Source: an uncultured Alphaproteobacteria bacterium
Lineage (GTDB): Bacteria; Pseudomonadota; Alphaproteobacteria; Rhodobacterales; Rhodobacteraceae
Length of the DNA stretch: 64,000 bases
Assembly: GCA_902576905.1 (NCBI GenBank)
Contig: CACGWW010000003.1
Coordinates: 102,582-166,581 of the forward strand
Direction of reading: 5' to 3'
Shown piece after piece: positions 9,302 through 18,644 of this stretch. The notes under the pieces are model-generated. The model was not told where the DNA came from and did not search any database. It was given only the letters and a program-made list of their open reading frames with translations. Every line of letters begins with the position of its first letter. Position 1 is the stretch's first letter. The position numbers and the translations under genes were made by a program.

Positions 9302-10642
9302 TCATTTTTTCACTGTTGCTCCAGGAAAGATTTCTAAAATTTCTTTCACAGCACGATTTTCTAAGCTCTCCTCTGATTTTTGAGTTTCAGAATTTTCGAT
9401 CTTACTTTCAGATTGTTGAATTATTCCACCTTTTTCTGGTGTTTTCAAGGCTGACTTCCTTTCCAAATTATATACATCCATGATTTTATCAGATCCATTA
9501 TTCAAAACACTTTTTATTAGAACGTCGGGTGGAGGCATAATTGACATGTGACATGCTCTTAGCAATAACATTTCTAAGCTGGTTATTGGTTCGGCGGCGA
9601 CCCTCAGCTCATCAATACCTTTGAACAAAATTTGCCACAAACTTGTTAAAATCACCATATCGGTTACACTTGATAATTTTTCTGCAAGTTTTTTTTCCTC
9701 ATGCGAATAATCATCCCCAATCAACTCATTATCCATTAGGCTTGATACGCTTATAAAATGCAGACATTCTAATAATTCCTGAAGTAATAAGGCCGGGCTA
9801 GTATTACCAGAAATGTATTCTCTTACTTTTTTTAATGCCTCTTTTGTTTTCCCCTCAATAATAAGTTCAATAAGATATAATGTTTCAGACTTAGAAATTT
9901 TTCCTAATAACTCATTAACCATTTGATTTTCGATTTTTGTTTCACAATTTACCAGCACTTGATCAAGAATTGACAAAGCATCTCTTACAGAACCTGCAGC
10001 TTCTCTGGAAATAGTCTGTAAAGCTTCTTCTTCAGCACTTAACCCTTCACGTTTCAAAATTTCAGAAAGATGAGACGTTAAAACATTACTATCTAACCTT
10101 TTTAAATCAAATCGATTAACTCGTGATAATATTGTTAGTGGAATTTTTTTAATCTCAGTTGTTGCAAAGATAAATTTTACATGCTCTGGTGGTTCCTCCA
10201 AAGTTTTTAGGAGAGCATTGAAAGCAGAGTTAGACAACATATGTACTTCATCGATAATATAAATTTTAAACTTTGCCGAAGCTGCTCTGTAAACCACCGT
10301 TTCAATTATCTCTCGTATATCGTTTACTCCAGTTTTGCTTGCTCCATCCATTTCAATTACATCTACGTGTCTACCCAATTGAATTGATTTACAATTAGAA
10401 CAAGAATTACACGGCTCTACATCACCGTCTTTTTTCTCCGTACAATTGAGTGCCTTTGCAATAAGTCTTGCGGTAGAAGTCTTTCCTACACCTCTATCTC
10501 CGTGTAGCAAAAAAGCATGTCCAACTCTATTAGAGAGAAAAGAGTTCCTCAAAGTTTTCACTAACGTATCCTGACCGACTAATTCAGAAAATTGAGAAGG
10601 CCTATATTTTAGCGCTAATACTTTATAGGACTCTTCATACAA
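9302..10642 (-). CDS. dnaX: DNA polymerase III clamp-loader subunit DnaX, short (gamma-like) form
   Basis: ATPase subunit that loads the sliding clamp. Walker A GDRGVGKTSTA, the zinc-binding CNSCSNC cluster, Walker B IIDEVHML and LLKTLEEPPEHVKFIFATT are intact. The start is a TTG with AAGGAAG about nine bases upstream. At 446 residues it resembles E. coli gamma (431) rather than tau (643). Domains I-III end near residue 365, and the rest is a low-complexity linker plus a terminal VKEILEIFPGA that resembles the extreme C-terminus of longer alphaproteobacterial DnaX proteins. Only 37 bases separate it from ybaB, so no hidden tau extension can follow. Confidence 0.95.
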   Translation of the reverse strand: MYEESYKVLALKYRPSQFSELVGQDTLVKTLRNSFLSNRVGHAFLLHGDRGVGKTSTARLIAKALNCTEKKDGDVEPCNSCSNCKSIQLGRHVDVIEMDGASKTGVNDIREIIETVVYRAASAKFKIYIIDEVHMLSNSAFNALLKTLEEPPEHVKFIFATTEIKKIPLTILSRVNRFDLKRLDSNVLTSHLSEILKREGLSAEEEALQTISREAAGSVRDALSILDQVLVNCETKIENQMVNELLGKISKSETLYLIELIIEGKTKEALKKVREYISGNTSPALLLQELLECLHFISVSSLMDNELIGDDYSHEEKKLAEKLSSVTDMVILTSLWQILFKGIDELRVAAEPITSLEMLLLRACHMSIMPPPDVLIKSVLNNGSDKIMDVYNLERKSALKTPEKGGIIQQSESKIENSETQKSEESLENRAVKEILEIFPGATVKK

Positions 10643-10693
10643 CTTTTTTCTTCCTTATCATCTTCTCAACTAATATAAAAATTTCTATTTGAA

Positions 10694-10789
10694 CGAGAGA
10701 TCGACAAACGACCTAAACCTATACAATTCAGCTGCTTCCTTTCGGACCTGACCGGGTGATCGATAAGGTTTACCCGAGCCGATCTCTCG
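10694..10789 (-). ncRNA. ffs: Signal recognition particle RNA, small (4.5S) type
   Basis: The minus strand contains GGTCAGGTCCGAAAGGAAGC, the conserved Ffh-binding hairpin core with its GGAA-type loop region. It is flanked by complementary arms: CGAGAGATCG at the 5' end pairs with CGATCTCTCG at the 3' end, giving a single long hairpin of about 96 nt. Ends are set from the outer pairing and may be off by a few bases. It lies upstream of dnaX on the same strand, a frequent bacterial arrangement. Confidence 0.93.
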
Positions 10790-10795
10790 CATATA

Positions 10796-10823
10796 ATTAT
10801 ATATCCAAGAACGTCTTAAACAA
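10796..10823 (-). promoter_or_regulatory. Sigma-70 promoter for SRP RNA
   Basis: A perfect TATAAT (plus-strand 10796-10801) ends 6 bases before the predicted RNA 5' end. TTGTTT at 10818-10823 lies 16 bases further upstream as a partial -35 element. The spacing to the RNA start is right. Confidence 0.6.
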
Positions 10824-10851
10824 GAAAATTTAATATACTAAGGATTTCTCA

Positions 10852-11805
10852 ATGGATTTAGGCACACCTCCATTATTCTCGCTAATAAATTTAAAAAGGA
10901 AGGCACATTTTCGAAACTCAAAACAAGTTATGCACATAAAAAATTGTTACCATTTACTTATTTGGAGAGGAAAGCTTCTTTTTCGCTTTAATGATGGGAA
11001 ACCTTTTCCCTATCTAATAAACCAAAGAACTAAGTTTATAAAAAAACTAACCACGTATATTTTTCTTGGAGAGTTTGAAAATAAAAATGTTTTTTTGTGG
11101 GACATGTCTGACTCACGCGACGTTTTAGGCAACACAGGACAGATTGGATCCTTTAATGATGCAGACCGAAATTATCATCCAGATCTACCGAAAGATACTT
11201 ACTTTTGTGACTTACGGAATTTATTGCCAGTATTGAACTCTAAATATGCAAATTTATGCGCAACAGCAAAGGGTATGTATGAATGGCACAAAAGAGTAAA
11301 ATTTTGTCAATCTTGCGGTGGAAAATTATCTTCTGAAAAAGCTGGATGGGAAAAAATATGCATAAAATGCAATTTCAAACAATTTCCCAGAATTGATCCA
11401 GTCGTGATTATGTTAATTAAAAGAGGAAATGATATTCTACTAGGGCGATCACATGGTTGGCCTGAAAAAATGTATTCTTGTTTAGCTGGCTTTATTGAGC
11501 CTGGTGAAACTTTTGAAGCGGCAGCGGAAAGAGAGGCAATGGAAGAAAGTGGAATAAAATTGAAAAATGTAAGATACATAACCAGTCAACCATGGCCTTT
11601 TCCTGCCTCTTTAATGATGGGATGCACTGGAGAAGCACACAATAGATCCTTAAAAATCGATAAAGATGAACTTGAAGACGCTATTTGGGTTAGCAAAGAA
11701 CAGGTTTTTCGAGCTCTTAATGGTCTAGACAAATCAATTTTTATGGCTAGGAGGGGAGCTATAGCAAGATATCTTATTGAAAAGTGGGTTGCTGGATTAA
11801 TTTGA
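10852..11805 (+). CDS. nudC: NAD(+) diphosphatase NudC (Nudix hydrolase)
   Basis: Hydrolyses NAD(H) to NMN(H) and AMP, and in E. coli removes NAD caps from RNA. A zinc ribbon (FCQSCGG and CIKCNF, about residues 150-180) precedes the Nudix domain. The Nudix box runs from GFIEPGE to REAMEESGI. The downstream SQPWPFPASLMMG motif distinguishes NudC from other Nudix enzymes. The 317-residue length is normal for alphaproteobacterial forms with an N-terminal NUDIX-like domain. It is divergent from the SRP RNA/dnaX transcript. Confidence 0.95.
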   Translation: MDLGTPPLFSLINLKRKAHFRNSKQVMHIKNCYHLLIWRGKLLFRFNDGKPFPYLINQRTKFIKKLTTYIFLGEFENKNVFLWDMSDSRDVLGNTGQIGSFNDADRNYHPDLPKDTYFCDLRNLLPVLNSKYANLCATAKGMYEWHKRVKFCQSCGGKLSSEKAGWEKICIKCNFKQFPRIDPVVIMLIKRGNDILLGRSHGWPEKMYSCLAGFIEPGETFEAAAEREAMEESGIKLKNVRYITSQPWPFPASLMMGCTGEAHNRSLKIDKDELEDAIWVSKEQVFRALNGLDKSIFMARRGAIARYLIEKWVAGLI

Positions 11806-11909
11806 TTAAGATTTTTACGTTCAAAATTATGTTAATCGGCCGTATTTGATTATCATGTAAAATTATTTAATATCTTCCAAAAGAGATATAGACCTAGTAG
11901 ATAGAAAAT

Positions 11910-14900
11910 ATGTTAAATGTAGATCAGAGCAAACAATGGGACTTTTGGATTGATCGTGGAGGGACATTCACCGATATTGTGGCGAAAGACCCTAGTGGCA
12001 AAATACATACTGATAAAATACTTTCGGAAAATGACCAACTATATAAAGACGCAGGGATGGCAGGAATAAAGCGTTTTCTAAAAGTACCTCATGGTGCAAA
12101 AATACCCACAGATATTATAAACTCTATAAAAATGGGAACAACAGTCGCGACTAATGCACTTCTCGAAAGAAAGGGATTTCCTGTGGTTTTATTAACCACC
12201 AAGGGATTGAAGGATCAGCTACGCATAGCATATCAAAACAGACCCAATCTTTTTGATCGAAAAATTACTTTAACTGACCCTTTGTATGACGAAATAATCG
12301 AGGTTGAAGAGCGAGTGACATCTTCTGGTCAAATATTGAAGCCAATAAATAAAGATAGACTTATTAACGATCTCAGAAAAATAAAAAATGTGAAAAAAAA
12401 ATCATGTGCAATTGTTTTCATGCATAGTTGCAAATTCAATAAACATGAAAAAGAAGCAGAAAAAATAGCGAAGATCTCAGGGTTTTCACATATCTCGTTA
12501 AGTTATAGAACATCTCAAATTATGAAATACGTCATGAGGGGAGATACTACCGTTGCAGATGCATACTTAAGCCCGGTTTTAAATCGGTATATCCAATCCC
12601 TCTACTCAGAGTTTGAAGGAGATATAAGTAGCAAAATTAGCTTTATGCAATCTAACGGCGGACTTACAAATGCAAGTCTCTTTTCTGGAAAAGATTCAAT
12701 TCTGTCTGGACCCGCTGGAGGGGTAATAGGTGGGATTAAAACTAGTGCTATGGACAAAGAGCACAAAATAATTGGCTTTGATATGGGAGGAACTTCTACT
12801 GACGTTTGGCATTATTCTGGAGAATTGGAGCGGACAGTAAACAATAAAATTGATGGAATTCGTATTTCAATTCCGATGTTAAACATTAACACCATTGCTG
12901 CAGGTGGCGGTAGCATTCTTTCAGAAAAATCAGGCAGATTTATTGTAGGGCCAGAAAGTGCAGGAGCAACGCCAGGTCCCGCTTGTTACGATAGAGGAGG
13001 ACCGTTAACAATTACGGATAGTAACCTGGTTACGGGAAGAATTCATACTAACTATTTTCCAAAAACATTTGGTGATAATAGCAAAAAAAGTTTGTCGCTC
13101 CGTGCCTCTAAGATTCTTTTTAACCAATTGAGTGACAAAATGAATATTCCCATCGAAGAAATTGCAGAGGGGTTCATAAGCGTTGCAGACAATAGCATGG
13201 CTGAAGCCATTAAAAAAATATCTGTTCAAAGGGGTTATGACCTACGAGAATATTGCCTAACTGTTTTCGGAGGTGCTGCTGGTCAGCACGCTTGTTCCAT
13301 AGCAGAAATATTGGACATGAAAACCTGTCTTATTCACCCCCATGCTTCCGTACTCTCAGCTTATGGTATGGGTTTAGCTGAGATAAGAACTAATAAGAGC
13401 ATGATAATTGAAAAACACCTTACAAGAGAGACACTGTTAGAAAGCGCACTTATTGCTGACAGTCTTATTACCTCAACTACGGAGACTCTTGAAAAACAAA
13501 ATATTGCAGAGAATAACATAACTCATGTAATTAAAGTATCTATCAAACTAGATGGAACAGACACTAGCCTAGATTTGGAGTTTGATACGATAACCAATTT
13601 ACAATCAATATTTAGTCAAACCTATTTCCGTCTTTTCGGGTTCAAACCTGTTTCAAAAAAGTTAGTTATAGAGTCCGTTTTCGTTGAAGCTGTTGGTGGA
13701 ACCGACGTTGATTTTAAAAACAAGCTAGCTCTTCAAAAATCAACAAGTAAAAAGGCATCGATAGTAACTGAAAAGGTTTACATCGACGGAGAGTGGAATG
13801 ATTGTAAATTTTTTCCAATAGACAAATTAAATAAAAACTCAAAGATTGTGGGACCTGCAGTACTTGTGGGCTCCCAGACTTCAATTTTACTTAAGAGAGG
13901 CTGGGAAAGCACTCTTCAAGAGAGTGGTGCAATCAAACTCAAAAGAGTAAAGACTTTTCAACCAAAGAGACACACTGAGTCCGCGCAAATTGAAGTATTT
14001 AATAATTTATTTATGTCAATTGCGGAACAAATGGGTTTTGTTTTAGAAAAGACAGCGCAGTCAATAACAATTAAAGAACGGCTAGATTTTTCCTGCGCAA
14101 TTTTTGATAAGAATGGTGAGTTGGTCGCCAATGCTCCACACATGCCAGTTCATTTAGGGTCTATGGACTCCACAGTAAAGTCTATAATAAAAAATAATTC
14201 TACATTATCATCTGGTGACATTTTCGCCATCAATGCACCTTACAATGGTGGAACCCATCTCCCAGACATTACTATAGTTAACCCTATTTGGAATGCAGAA
14301 AAATCTGAAATAATTTTTTATACTGCAGCTAGAGGGCATCATACTGACATAGGTGGACTTACTCCAGGGTCAATGCCCTGCAACAGTAAAGATATCAATG
14401 AAGAAGGTATTTATATTGATAACTGGAAAATTGTAGATAAGGGTATTTTTAGAGAAAAAGAAATTAAAGAAAAACTTTTATCTGGATCATATCCAGCTAG
14501 ATCTCCTTTAACCAATATTGCTGATCTGAAAGCTCAAATTGCGGCATGCAAAAAAGGAGAAGCAGAATTACTAAAAGTAGTTCATAAATATGGCCTTAAA
14601 ACCGTTTTCAAGTTTCAGGAACTTGTTTGTGAAAATGCTGAAAACGCTGTTAGGGAGTCAATTAAGACAATAAAGAGTACTAAGGTTACATACCAGATGG
14701 ATAATGATTTATCAGGTGCAGTAAGAAAAATTGAAATCAAACTAACACGAAATAAAGATAATAGTTCGATAGAGGTTGACTTTAATGGAACCACTATGCA
14801 ACTGGAAAGTAACTATAATGCTCCCCTACCTGTAACTAGAGCAGCTGTATTATATGCATTTAGAATACTAACTGGGGGAAATATTCCAATGAACTCTGGA

Positions 14901-15536
14901 ATCATGAAACCCATTAAGATAAAAATTCCGAAAGCAAGTATGTTATCACCGGAGTATCCAGCTGCAGTAATAGCGGGTAATGTCGAGACTAGTCAGGCTG
15001 TCACATCTGCACTATTAATAGGCTTTGGCCTTCAAGCTGCCGCGCAGTCAACTATGAATAACATTACTTGGGGCAATAAAAATTTCCAATATTATGAAAC
15101 AATTTGTGGAGGCACGGGTGCAGGGATAGACTTTTCTGGCAATTTTTACCAAGGCACCTCTGCTGTTCATAGCCATATGACTAATAGCCGATTAACTGAT
15201 CCCGAGACTCTTGAGTTTAGGTATCCTGTTATATTAGAAGAATTTTCAATACGTGAAGGCTCTGGAGGCATAGGCAAGTACAATGGGGGTGACGGTGTAG
15301 TGCGTAGAATCTCTTTTTTAGAACCAATGATAATTTCAGTTCTGTCTGGTCACAGGACCATCGGTCCACCAGGACTTTTAGGCGGAGGATCAGGTAAAGT
15401 GGGATCAACTAGTCTTGTGAGAAATAGTGGTAGTGTTGAGGTATTGAAGTATGCCGATCAGATAGAAGGGAAAAAAGGTGATATTTTAGTTGTGAAAACC
15501 CCTGGGGGTGGAGGTTTGGGCAAATCACCACAGTAG
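11910..15536 (+). CDS. Fused hydantoinase A/B, 5-oxoprolinase family
   Basis: A 1208-residue protein joins a HyuA-type ATPase half to a HyuB half in one chain. The first half starts RGGTFTDIVAKDP and contains GTTVATNALLERKG, GPAGGVIGG and GFDMGGTSTDVWH. The second begins near residue 690 and contains FSCAIFDKNGELVANAPHMPVHLG, NAPYNGGTHLPD and the C-terminal GGDGVVRR. This fusion is the layout of ATP-dependent 5-oxoprolinase, which opens 5-oxoproline to glutamate; other members act on hydantoins, so the substrate is inferred. It appears monocistronic, and its stop is one base from that of the convergent ImuA-like gene. Confidence 0.88.
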   Translation: MLNVDQSKQWDFWIDRGGTFTDIVAKDPSGKIHTDKILSENDQLYKDAGMAGIKRFLKVPHGAKIPTDIINSIKMGTTVATNALLERKGFPVVLLTTKGLKDQLRIAYQNRPNLFDRKITLTDPLYDEIIEVEERVTSSGQILKPINKDRLINDLRKIKNVKKKSCAIVFMHSCKFNKHEKEAEKIAKISGFSHISLSYRTSQIMKYVMRGDTTVADAYLSPVLNRYIQSLYSEFEGDISSKISFMQSNGGLTNASLFSGKDSILSGPAGGVIGGIKTSAMDKEHKIIGFDMGGTSTDVWHYSGELERTVNNKIDGIRISIPMLNINTIAAGGGSILSEKSGRFIVGPESAGATPGPACYDRGGPLTITDSNLVTGRIHTNYFPKTFGDNSKKSLSLRASKILFNQLSDKMNIPIEEIAEGFISVADNSMAEAIKKISVQRGYDLREYCLTVFGGAAGQHACSIAEILDMKTCLIHPHASVLSAYGMGLAEIRTNKSMIIEKHLTRETLLESALIADSLITSTTETLEKQNIAENNITHVIKVSIKLDGTDTSLDLEFDTITNLQSIFSQTYFRLFGFKPVSKKLVIESVFVEAVGGTDVDFKNKLALQKSTSKKASIVTEKVYIDGEWNDCKFFPIDKLNKNSKIVGPAVLVGSQTSILLKRGWESTLQESGAIKLKRVKTFQPKRHTESAQIEVFNNLFMSIAEQMGFVLEKTAQSITIKERLDFSCAIFDKNGELVANAPHMPVHLGSMDSTVKSIIKNNSTLSSGDIFAINAPYNGGTHLPDITIVNPIWNAEKSEIIFYTAARGHHTDIGGLTPGSMPCNSKDINEEGIYIDNWKIVDKGIFREKEIKEKLLSGSYPARSPLTNIADLKAQIAACKKGEAELLKVVHKYGLKTVFKFQELVCENAENAVRESIKTIKSTKVTYQMDNDLSGAVRKIEIKLTRNKDNSSIEVDFNGTTMQLESNYNAPLPVTRAAVLYAFRILTGGNIPMNSGIMKPIKIKIPKASMLSPEYPAAVIAGNVETSQAVTSALLIGFGLQAAAQSTMNNITWGNKNFQYYETICGGTGAGIDFSGNFYQGTSAVHSHMTNSRLTDPETLEFRYPVILEEFSIREGSGGIGKYNGGDGVVRRISFLEPMIISVLSGHRTIGPPGLLGGGSGKVGSTSLVRNSGSVEVLKYADQIEGKKGDILVVKTPGGGGLGKSPQ

Positions 15537-15537
15537 A

Positions 15538-16221
15538 TTATGTAGTAATCTTATATACATTAATAGTTCTTCTATTATAGCCTTGTTGTCTAGCCTTGAT
15601 TATCCATGATGAGAGCTTAAATCTTGATTTACTACATATCAACTCCCATCGTTCTTCTAAAAAAGAACGCTTTTTTTTTGTAGACGAATCAATCGAAAAA
15701 CTGGGCTTCATATACCATCTACTCTCAACACCTATTATTTCACTTTGAAAAGAAGAAACTAGCAATATTGTCGGAAGAGTTGAATCTTTTTCTTCTCTTA
15801 CATTTTTGAAAGATAGGATTATTCTTCGTAGACTGGAATATTGAATTGGTTTGTGTAGCTCGCATACTAAAAGCTCACTTACACCTGATTTTAAAAATTC
15901 TTCCATTACCCATGTAGACTCTTGGTTCGTCATTGTGTCTACCAATATGATTTTGTTTATATCCACCCAAGATGTAAGTCCGTCAGGATAAAGAGAAACA
16001 GTACATTCTTTTCTTCTTATCCACGTGATGTAACTTTTTATATTTCTTGCAGTAATGAGTGCAAAAATAAATCTTGATGGTCCTGTTATTTGATGTACAC
16101 CACCTCTCTTGAGAAATAATCCTGGTAAGAACTCTAGGTATTCAATATCGGAAAAATTAAAATCATCCATATAATATCTTAAAATTTTTGTTCTTCTTTT
16201 GTTCTTCTTTTGTTCTAACAT
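15538..16221 (-). CDS. ImuA-like RecA-fold protein with degenerate P-loop
   Basis: A 227-residue protein whose middle resembles ImuA-type RecA paralogues: LPGLFLKRGGVHQITGP is where RecA-like proteins place the first strand and P-loop. STWVMEEFLKSGVSELLVCE corresponds to the single-gene selection helix of that family, and VESRWYMKP follows near the C-terminus. The P-loop position reads TGPSRFIF, without the GK[ST] signature, so ATP binding is doubtful. No imuB or dnaE2 lies nearby. The ATG at 16221 is preferred to an upstream TTG; an internal ATG at 16170 is also possible. The family assignment is from memory of motif order and is moderate. Function is unknown. Confidence 0.5.
   Translation of the reverse strand: MLEQKKNKRRTKILRYYMDDFNFSDIEYLEFLPGLFLKRGGVHQITGPSRFIFALITARNIKSYITWIRRKECTVSLYPDGLTSWVDINKIILVDTMTNQESTWVMEEFLKSGVSELLVCELHKPIQYSSLRRIILSFKNVREEKDSTLPTILLVSSFQSEIIGVESRWYMKPSFSIDSSTKKKRSFLEERWELICSKSRFKLSSWIIKARQQGYNRRTINVYKITT
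16191..16216. repeat. 11-bp tandem repeat (2.4 copies) at the 5' end of the ImuA-like gene
   Basis: TTCTTCTTTTG occurs at 16191-16201 and again at 16202-16212, followed by TTCT. It encodes the basic QKKNKRRTK segment just after the start codon of the ImuA-like gene. Gain or loss of a unit would shift the frame. Confidence 0.8.
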
Positions 16222-16265
16222 TGATTGTATTTTTTGTAAAGGCAAGTGTTAACTGATAGACACTT

Positions 16266-16787
16266 TTACTCGGATAATGAATTTAAATATTCAATCAAGT
16301 TTGCTCGATCTTTATCCTTCTTAAGACCGGCAAAACTCATAGCGGTTCCAGGAGCATACTCGGACGGCTTAGTAAGATATTTATTTAGTTCCTCTATATT
16401 CCAGACGCCTTCTAAGCCTGCAAGCACTTTCGAATACTTAAAATCCTCTATTGAACCAATATCCCGGTTAATAACCTTATAAAGGTGAGGCCCTACTCCG
16501 TTCTCTCCATCCTCAAGCTTATGACACGACTTACACTTACCAAAAACTTTCTTACCCTTTTCTATATCCGCACTGGCAAGCAATGTAGCAAAATCAACAA
16601 CCTCTTCACTGCTTTCTTCTTTTTCATCATCACTAACCTCGATCTCAAGATAGTAGGCCAATTTTTCTTCTCCATAGTAATCATCGTCGCTGTGGTAAAT
16701 TATTTCAGTACCCCAGTTCAATAATAAAAAAATGAGAAGAGCGCCGCAAAGTGCTCCACCTATTTTAGTCCACTCGAAGGTATCCAT
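16266..16787 (-). CDS. Membrane-anchored class I cytochrome c (CycM-like)
   Basis: Electron carrier of 173 residues. An uncleaved N-terminal anchor (ALCGALLIFLLLNW) is followed by an acidic linker and a cytochrome c domain. The haem site is CKSCH near residue 97, and the axial Met lies in PGTAMSFAGL. VGPHLYKVINRDIG is typical of mitochondrial-type c552/CycM proteins, which link the bc1 complex to terminal oxidase. It is divergent from pheA. A TATAAT on the minus strand (16814-16819) lies about 27 bases upstream of the start, with no convincing -35. Partner complexes are not in the window. Confidence 0.92.
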   Translation of the reverse strand: MDTFEWTKIGGALCGALLIFLLLNWGTEIIYHSDDDYYGEEKLAYYLEIEVSDDEKEESSEEVVDFATLLASADIEKGKKVFGKCKSCHKLEDGENGVGPHLYKVINRDIGSIEDFKYSKVLAGLEGVWNIEELNKYLTKPSEYAPGTAMSFAGLKKDKDRANLIEYLNSLSE

Positions 16788-16897
16788 GTTTTTTGTTCCT
16801 AAATTCGAATATTATTATATGTTATATAAAAAATTGCAAAATATTCTACAACTGATTTTAAAAATGAGCGCGACAAAATGTGCATGTCAAAGAAATT

Positions 16898-17749
16898 ATG
16901 AAAGAAAAAACTCTGAAAATATCATTTCAAGGAGCTCTAGGTTCATATTCACACCAAGCTTCAACTAAATTTTTCAAAGACCCTTTAGTTGTGCCTTGCG
17001 AGTCCTTTGAGGAAGCGATTGAAGCTGTGAGAAAAGGTAAAGTTGACAAAGCCATTCTACCTGTAGACAACTCAACTTATGGTAGGGTCGCTGATATTCA
17101 TTCTCTTCTACCAGCTTCAAAGCTTTTTATAACAGCGGAGTTTTTTTTGCCTGTCGATATTTGCATGTTAGGAACTAAGTCATCTAGCTTGAAAACCGTA
17201 TCTTCAGCAACAAGTCACCCAGTTCTTCTAGGCCAATGTAAGAAATTCCTAAAAACGAACAAGATAAAAACAATCGCAGGCTATGATACTGCTGGGTCAG
17301 CTCGATTAATATCAGAAGAAAATGATAAGTTTAAGGGTGCATTAGCCTCAAAAATAGCTGCTAAGATTTATGGATTAAAGGTACTGCGAGCTAATGTTCA
17401 GGATAATAAAAATAACACTACCAGGTTTTTGGTAATGGAGAAAAAGCCTAAGTTTCTGATAAAGCAACAGAAAAAAGTAATCACATCTATACTTTTCCAA
17501 GTAAGAAATATTCCAGCTTCTTTGTATAAAGCAATGGGAGGATTTGCCACCAATAATATCAATATGATTAAGCTGGAGAGCTATATGTTGGGAGGCTCAT
17601 TTGAGGCAACACAGTTCTTCGCCGACATCCAGGGGCATCCTGAAGATCGGTCAGTAAAGAGAGCCTTGGATGAACTCGGCTACTTTACTAATAGGCTAGA
17701 TGTTATAGGGGTTTATAAACAAAGTACCTTCAGAGATAAAAACTCTTAA
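16898..17749 (+). CDS. pheA: Prephenate dehydratase
   Basis: Converts prephenate to phenylpyruvate, the committed step to phenylalanine. The catalytic domain starts FQGALGSYSHQAS and carries PVDNSTYGRVADIH and NKNNTTRFLV. A C-terminal regulatory ACT domain contains NIPASLYKAMGGFATNNIN and KLESYMLGGSF, so phenylalanine feedback is expected. I start it at the ATG at 16898 (283 aa); a GTG six codons upstream is possible. No chorismate mutase domain is present, unlike the E. coli fusion. The stop is one base from that of the convergent rpoH. Confidence 0.95.
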   Translation: MKEKTLKISFQGALGSYSHQASTKFFKDPLVVPCESFEEAIEAVRKGKVDKAILPVDNSTYGRVADIHSLLPASKLFITAEFFLPVDICMLGTKSSSLKTVSSATSHPVLLGQCKKFLKTNKIKTIAGYDTAGSARLISEENDKFKGALASKIAAKIYGLKVLRANVQDNKNNTTRFLVMEKKPKFLIKQQKKVITSILFQVRNIPASLYKAMGGFATNNINMIKLESYMLGGSFEATQFFADIQGHPEDRSVKRALDELGYFTNRLDVIGVYKQSTFRDKNS

Positions 17750-17750
17750 T

Positions 17751-18617
17751 TTAAGAATATTCTACAATTTTAGCTTTCAGTTTATCAATCGCCTTATTCT
17801 CAATCTGGCGAACTCTTTCTCGACTTATTCCATGCTTCTCACTTAGCTGTTCAAGCGTCAAAGGAGGCTCTTTCAACCTTCTGTCTAAGATGATACTTTT
17901 TTCCCTATCGTTTAAAACAGTCAATGATTTCATTAGTATAGTTCTTCTTTCTCTAGTCTCATCGCTGTGCACAAATTTCTCGACATGATCTTCATCTTGG
18001 TCAGCAAGCAAGGACTGCCACTCTTCTTCAGTCTCACCGTCGCTTTTTATTGTAGCATTTAATGATACATCACCACCAATCATTCTTCTATTCATGGCAA
18101 CTACATCACCCTCAGAAACATTTAATTGCCTAGCAATCTCCTCAACATTTTCAGGTAGCAGATCCCCGTCCTCAAACGCTCCAATTTTATTTTTTAGTTT
18201 CTTCAAGTTGAAAAAAAGTTTTTTCTGTGCGCTGGTTGTCCCCATTTTAACCAGACTCCAACTTTTTAGTATATATTCCTGGATATTGGCTTTTATCCAC
18301 CAGATCGCATATGTTGCCAACCTAAATCCTTTTTCTGGATCAAATCTCTTAACAGCTTGCATCAATCCAACATTTGCCTCACTAACCACCTCTGAAATAG
18401 GCAATCCGTATCCCCTGTACCCCATAGCAATTTTTGCTGCAAGTCGTAAATGTGAAGTTACAAGCTTGTGGGCTGATGATCTACATTCTTCTTCCACCCA
18501 AGCTTTTGCCAAACTATACTCTTCTTCCAAACTTAACATCGGAAATTTTTTTATATCATCTAAGTATCTCGATAATCCCGAGCCACTTACTATTAGAGAT
18601 GTATTGCTATTTGCCAT
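17751..18617 (-). CDS. rpoH: RNA polymerase sigma-32 (heat-shock) factor
   Basis: Directs transcription of chaperone and protease genes. The protein (288 aa) has the region 2 motif YAIWWIKANIQEYILKSW, the RpoH-specific QKKLFFNLKK box and a region 4 helix-turn-helix, GISRERVRQIENKAIDKL. Its length separates it from the 659-residue RpoD in the same window. It follows rluD on the same strand (rluD end to rpoH start is 94 bases) and has a good promoter in that gap, so it can be transcribed independently. Coupling to rluD is a common alphaproteobacterial arrangement. Confidence 0.96.
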   Translation of the reverse strand: MANSNTSLIVSGSGLSRYLDDIKKFPMLSLEEEYSLAKAWVEEECRSSAHKLVTSHLRLAAKIAMGYRGYGLPISEVVSEANVGLMQAVKRFDPEKGFRLATYAIWWIKANIQEYILKSWSLVKMGTTSAQKKLFFNLKKLKNKIGAFEDGDLLPENVEEIARQLNVSEGDVVAMNRRMIGGDVSLNATIKSDGETEEEWQSLLADQDEDHVEKFVHSDETRERRTILMKSLTVLNDREKSIILDRRLKEPPLTLEQLSEKHGISRERVRQIENKAIDKLKAKIVEYS

Positions 18618-18644
18618 TGGTACAAAATTTTCCTTTCAGTCCTC

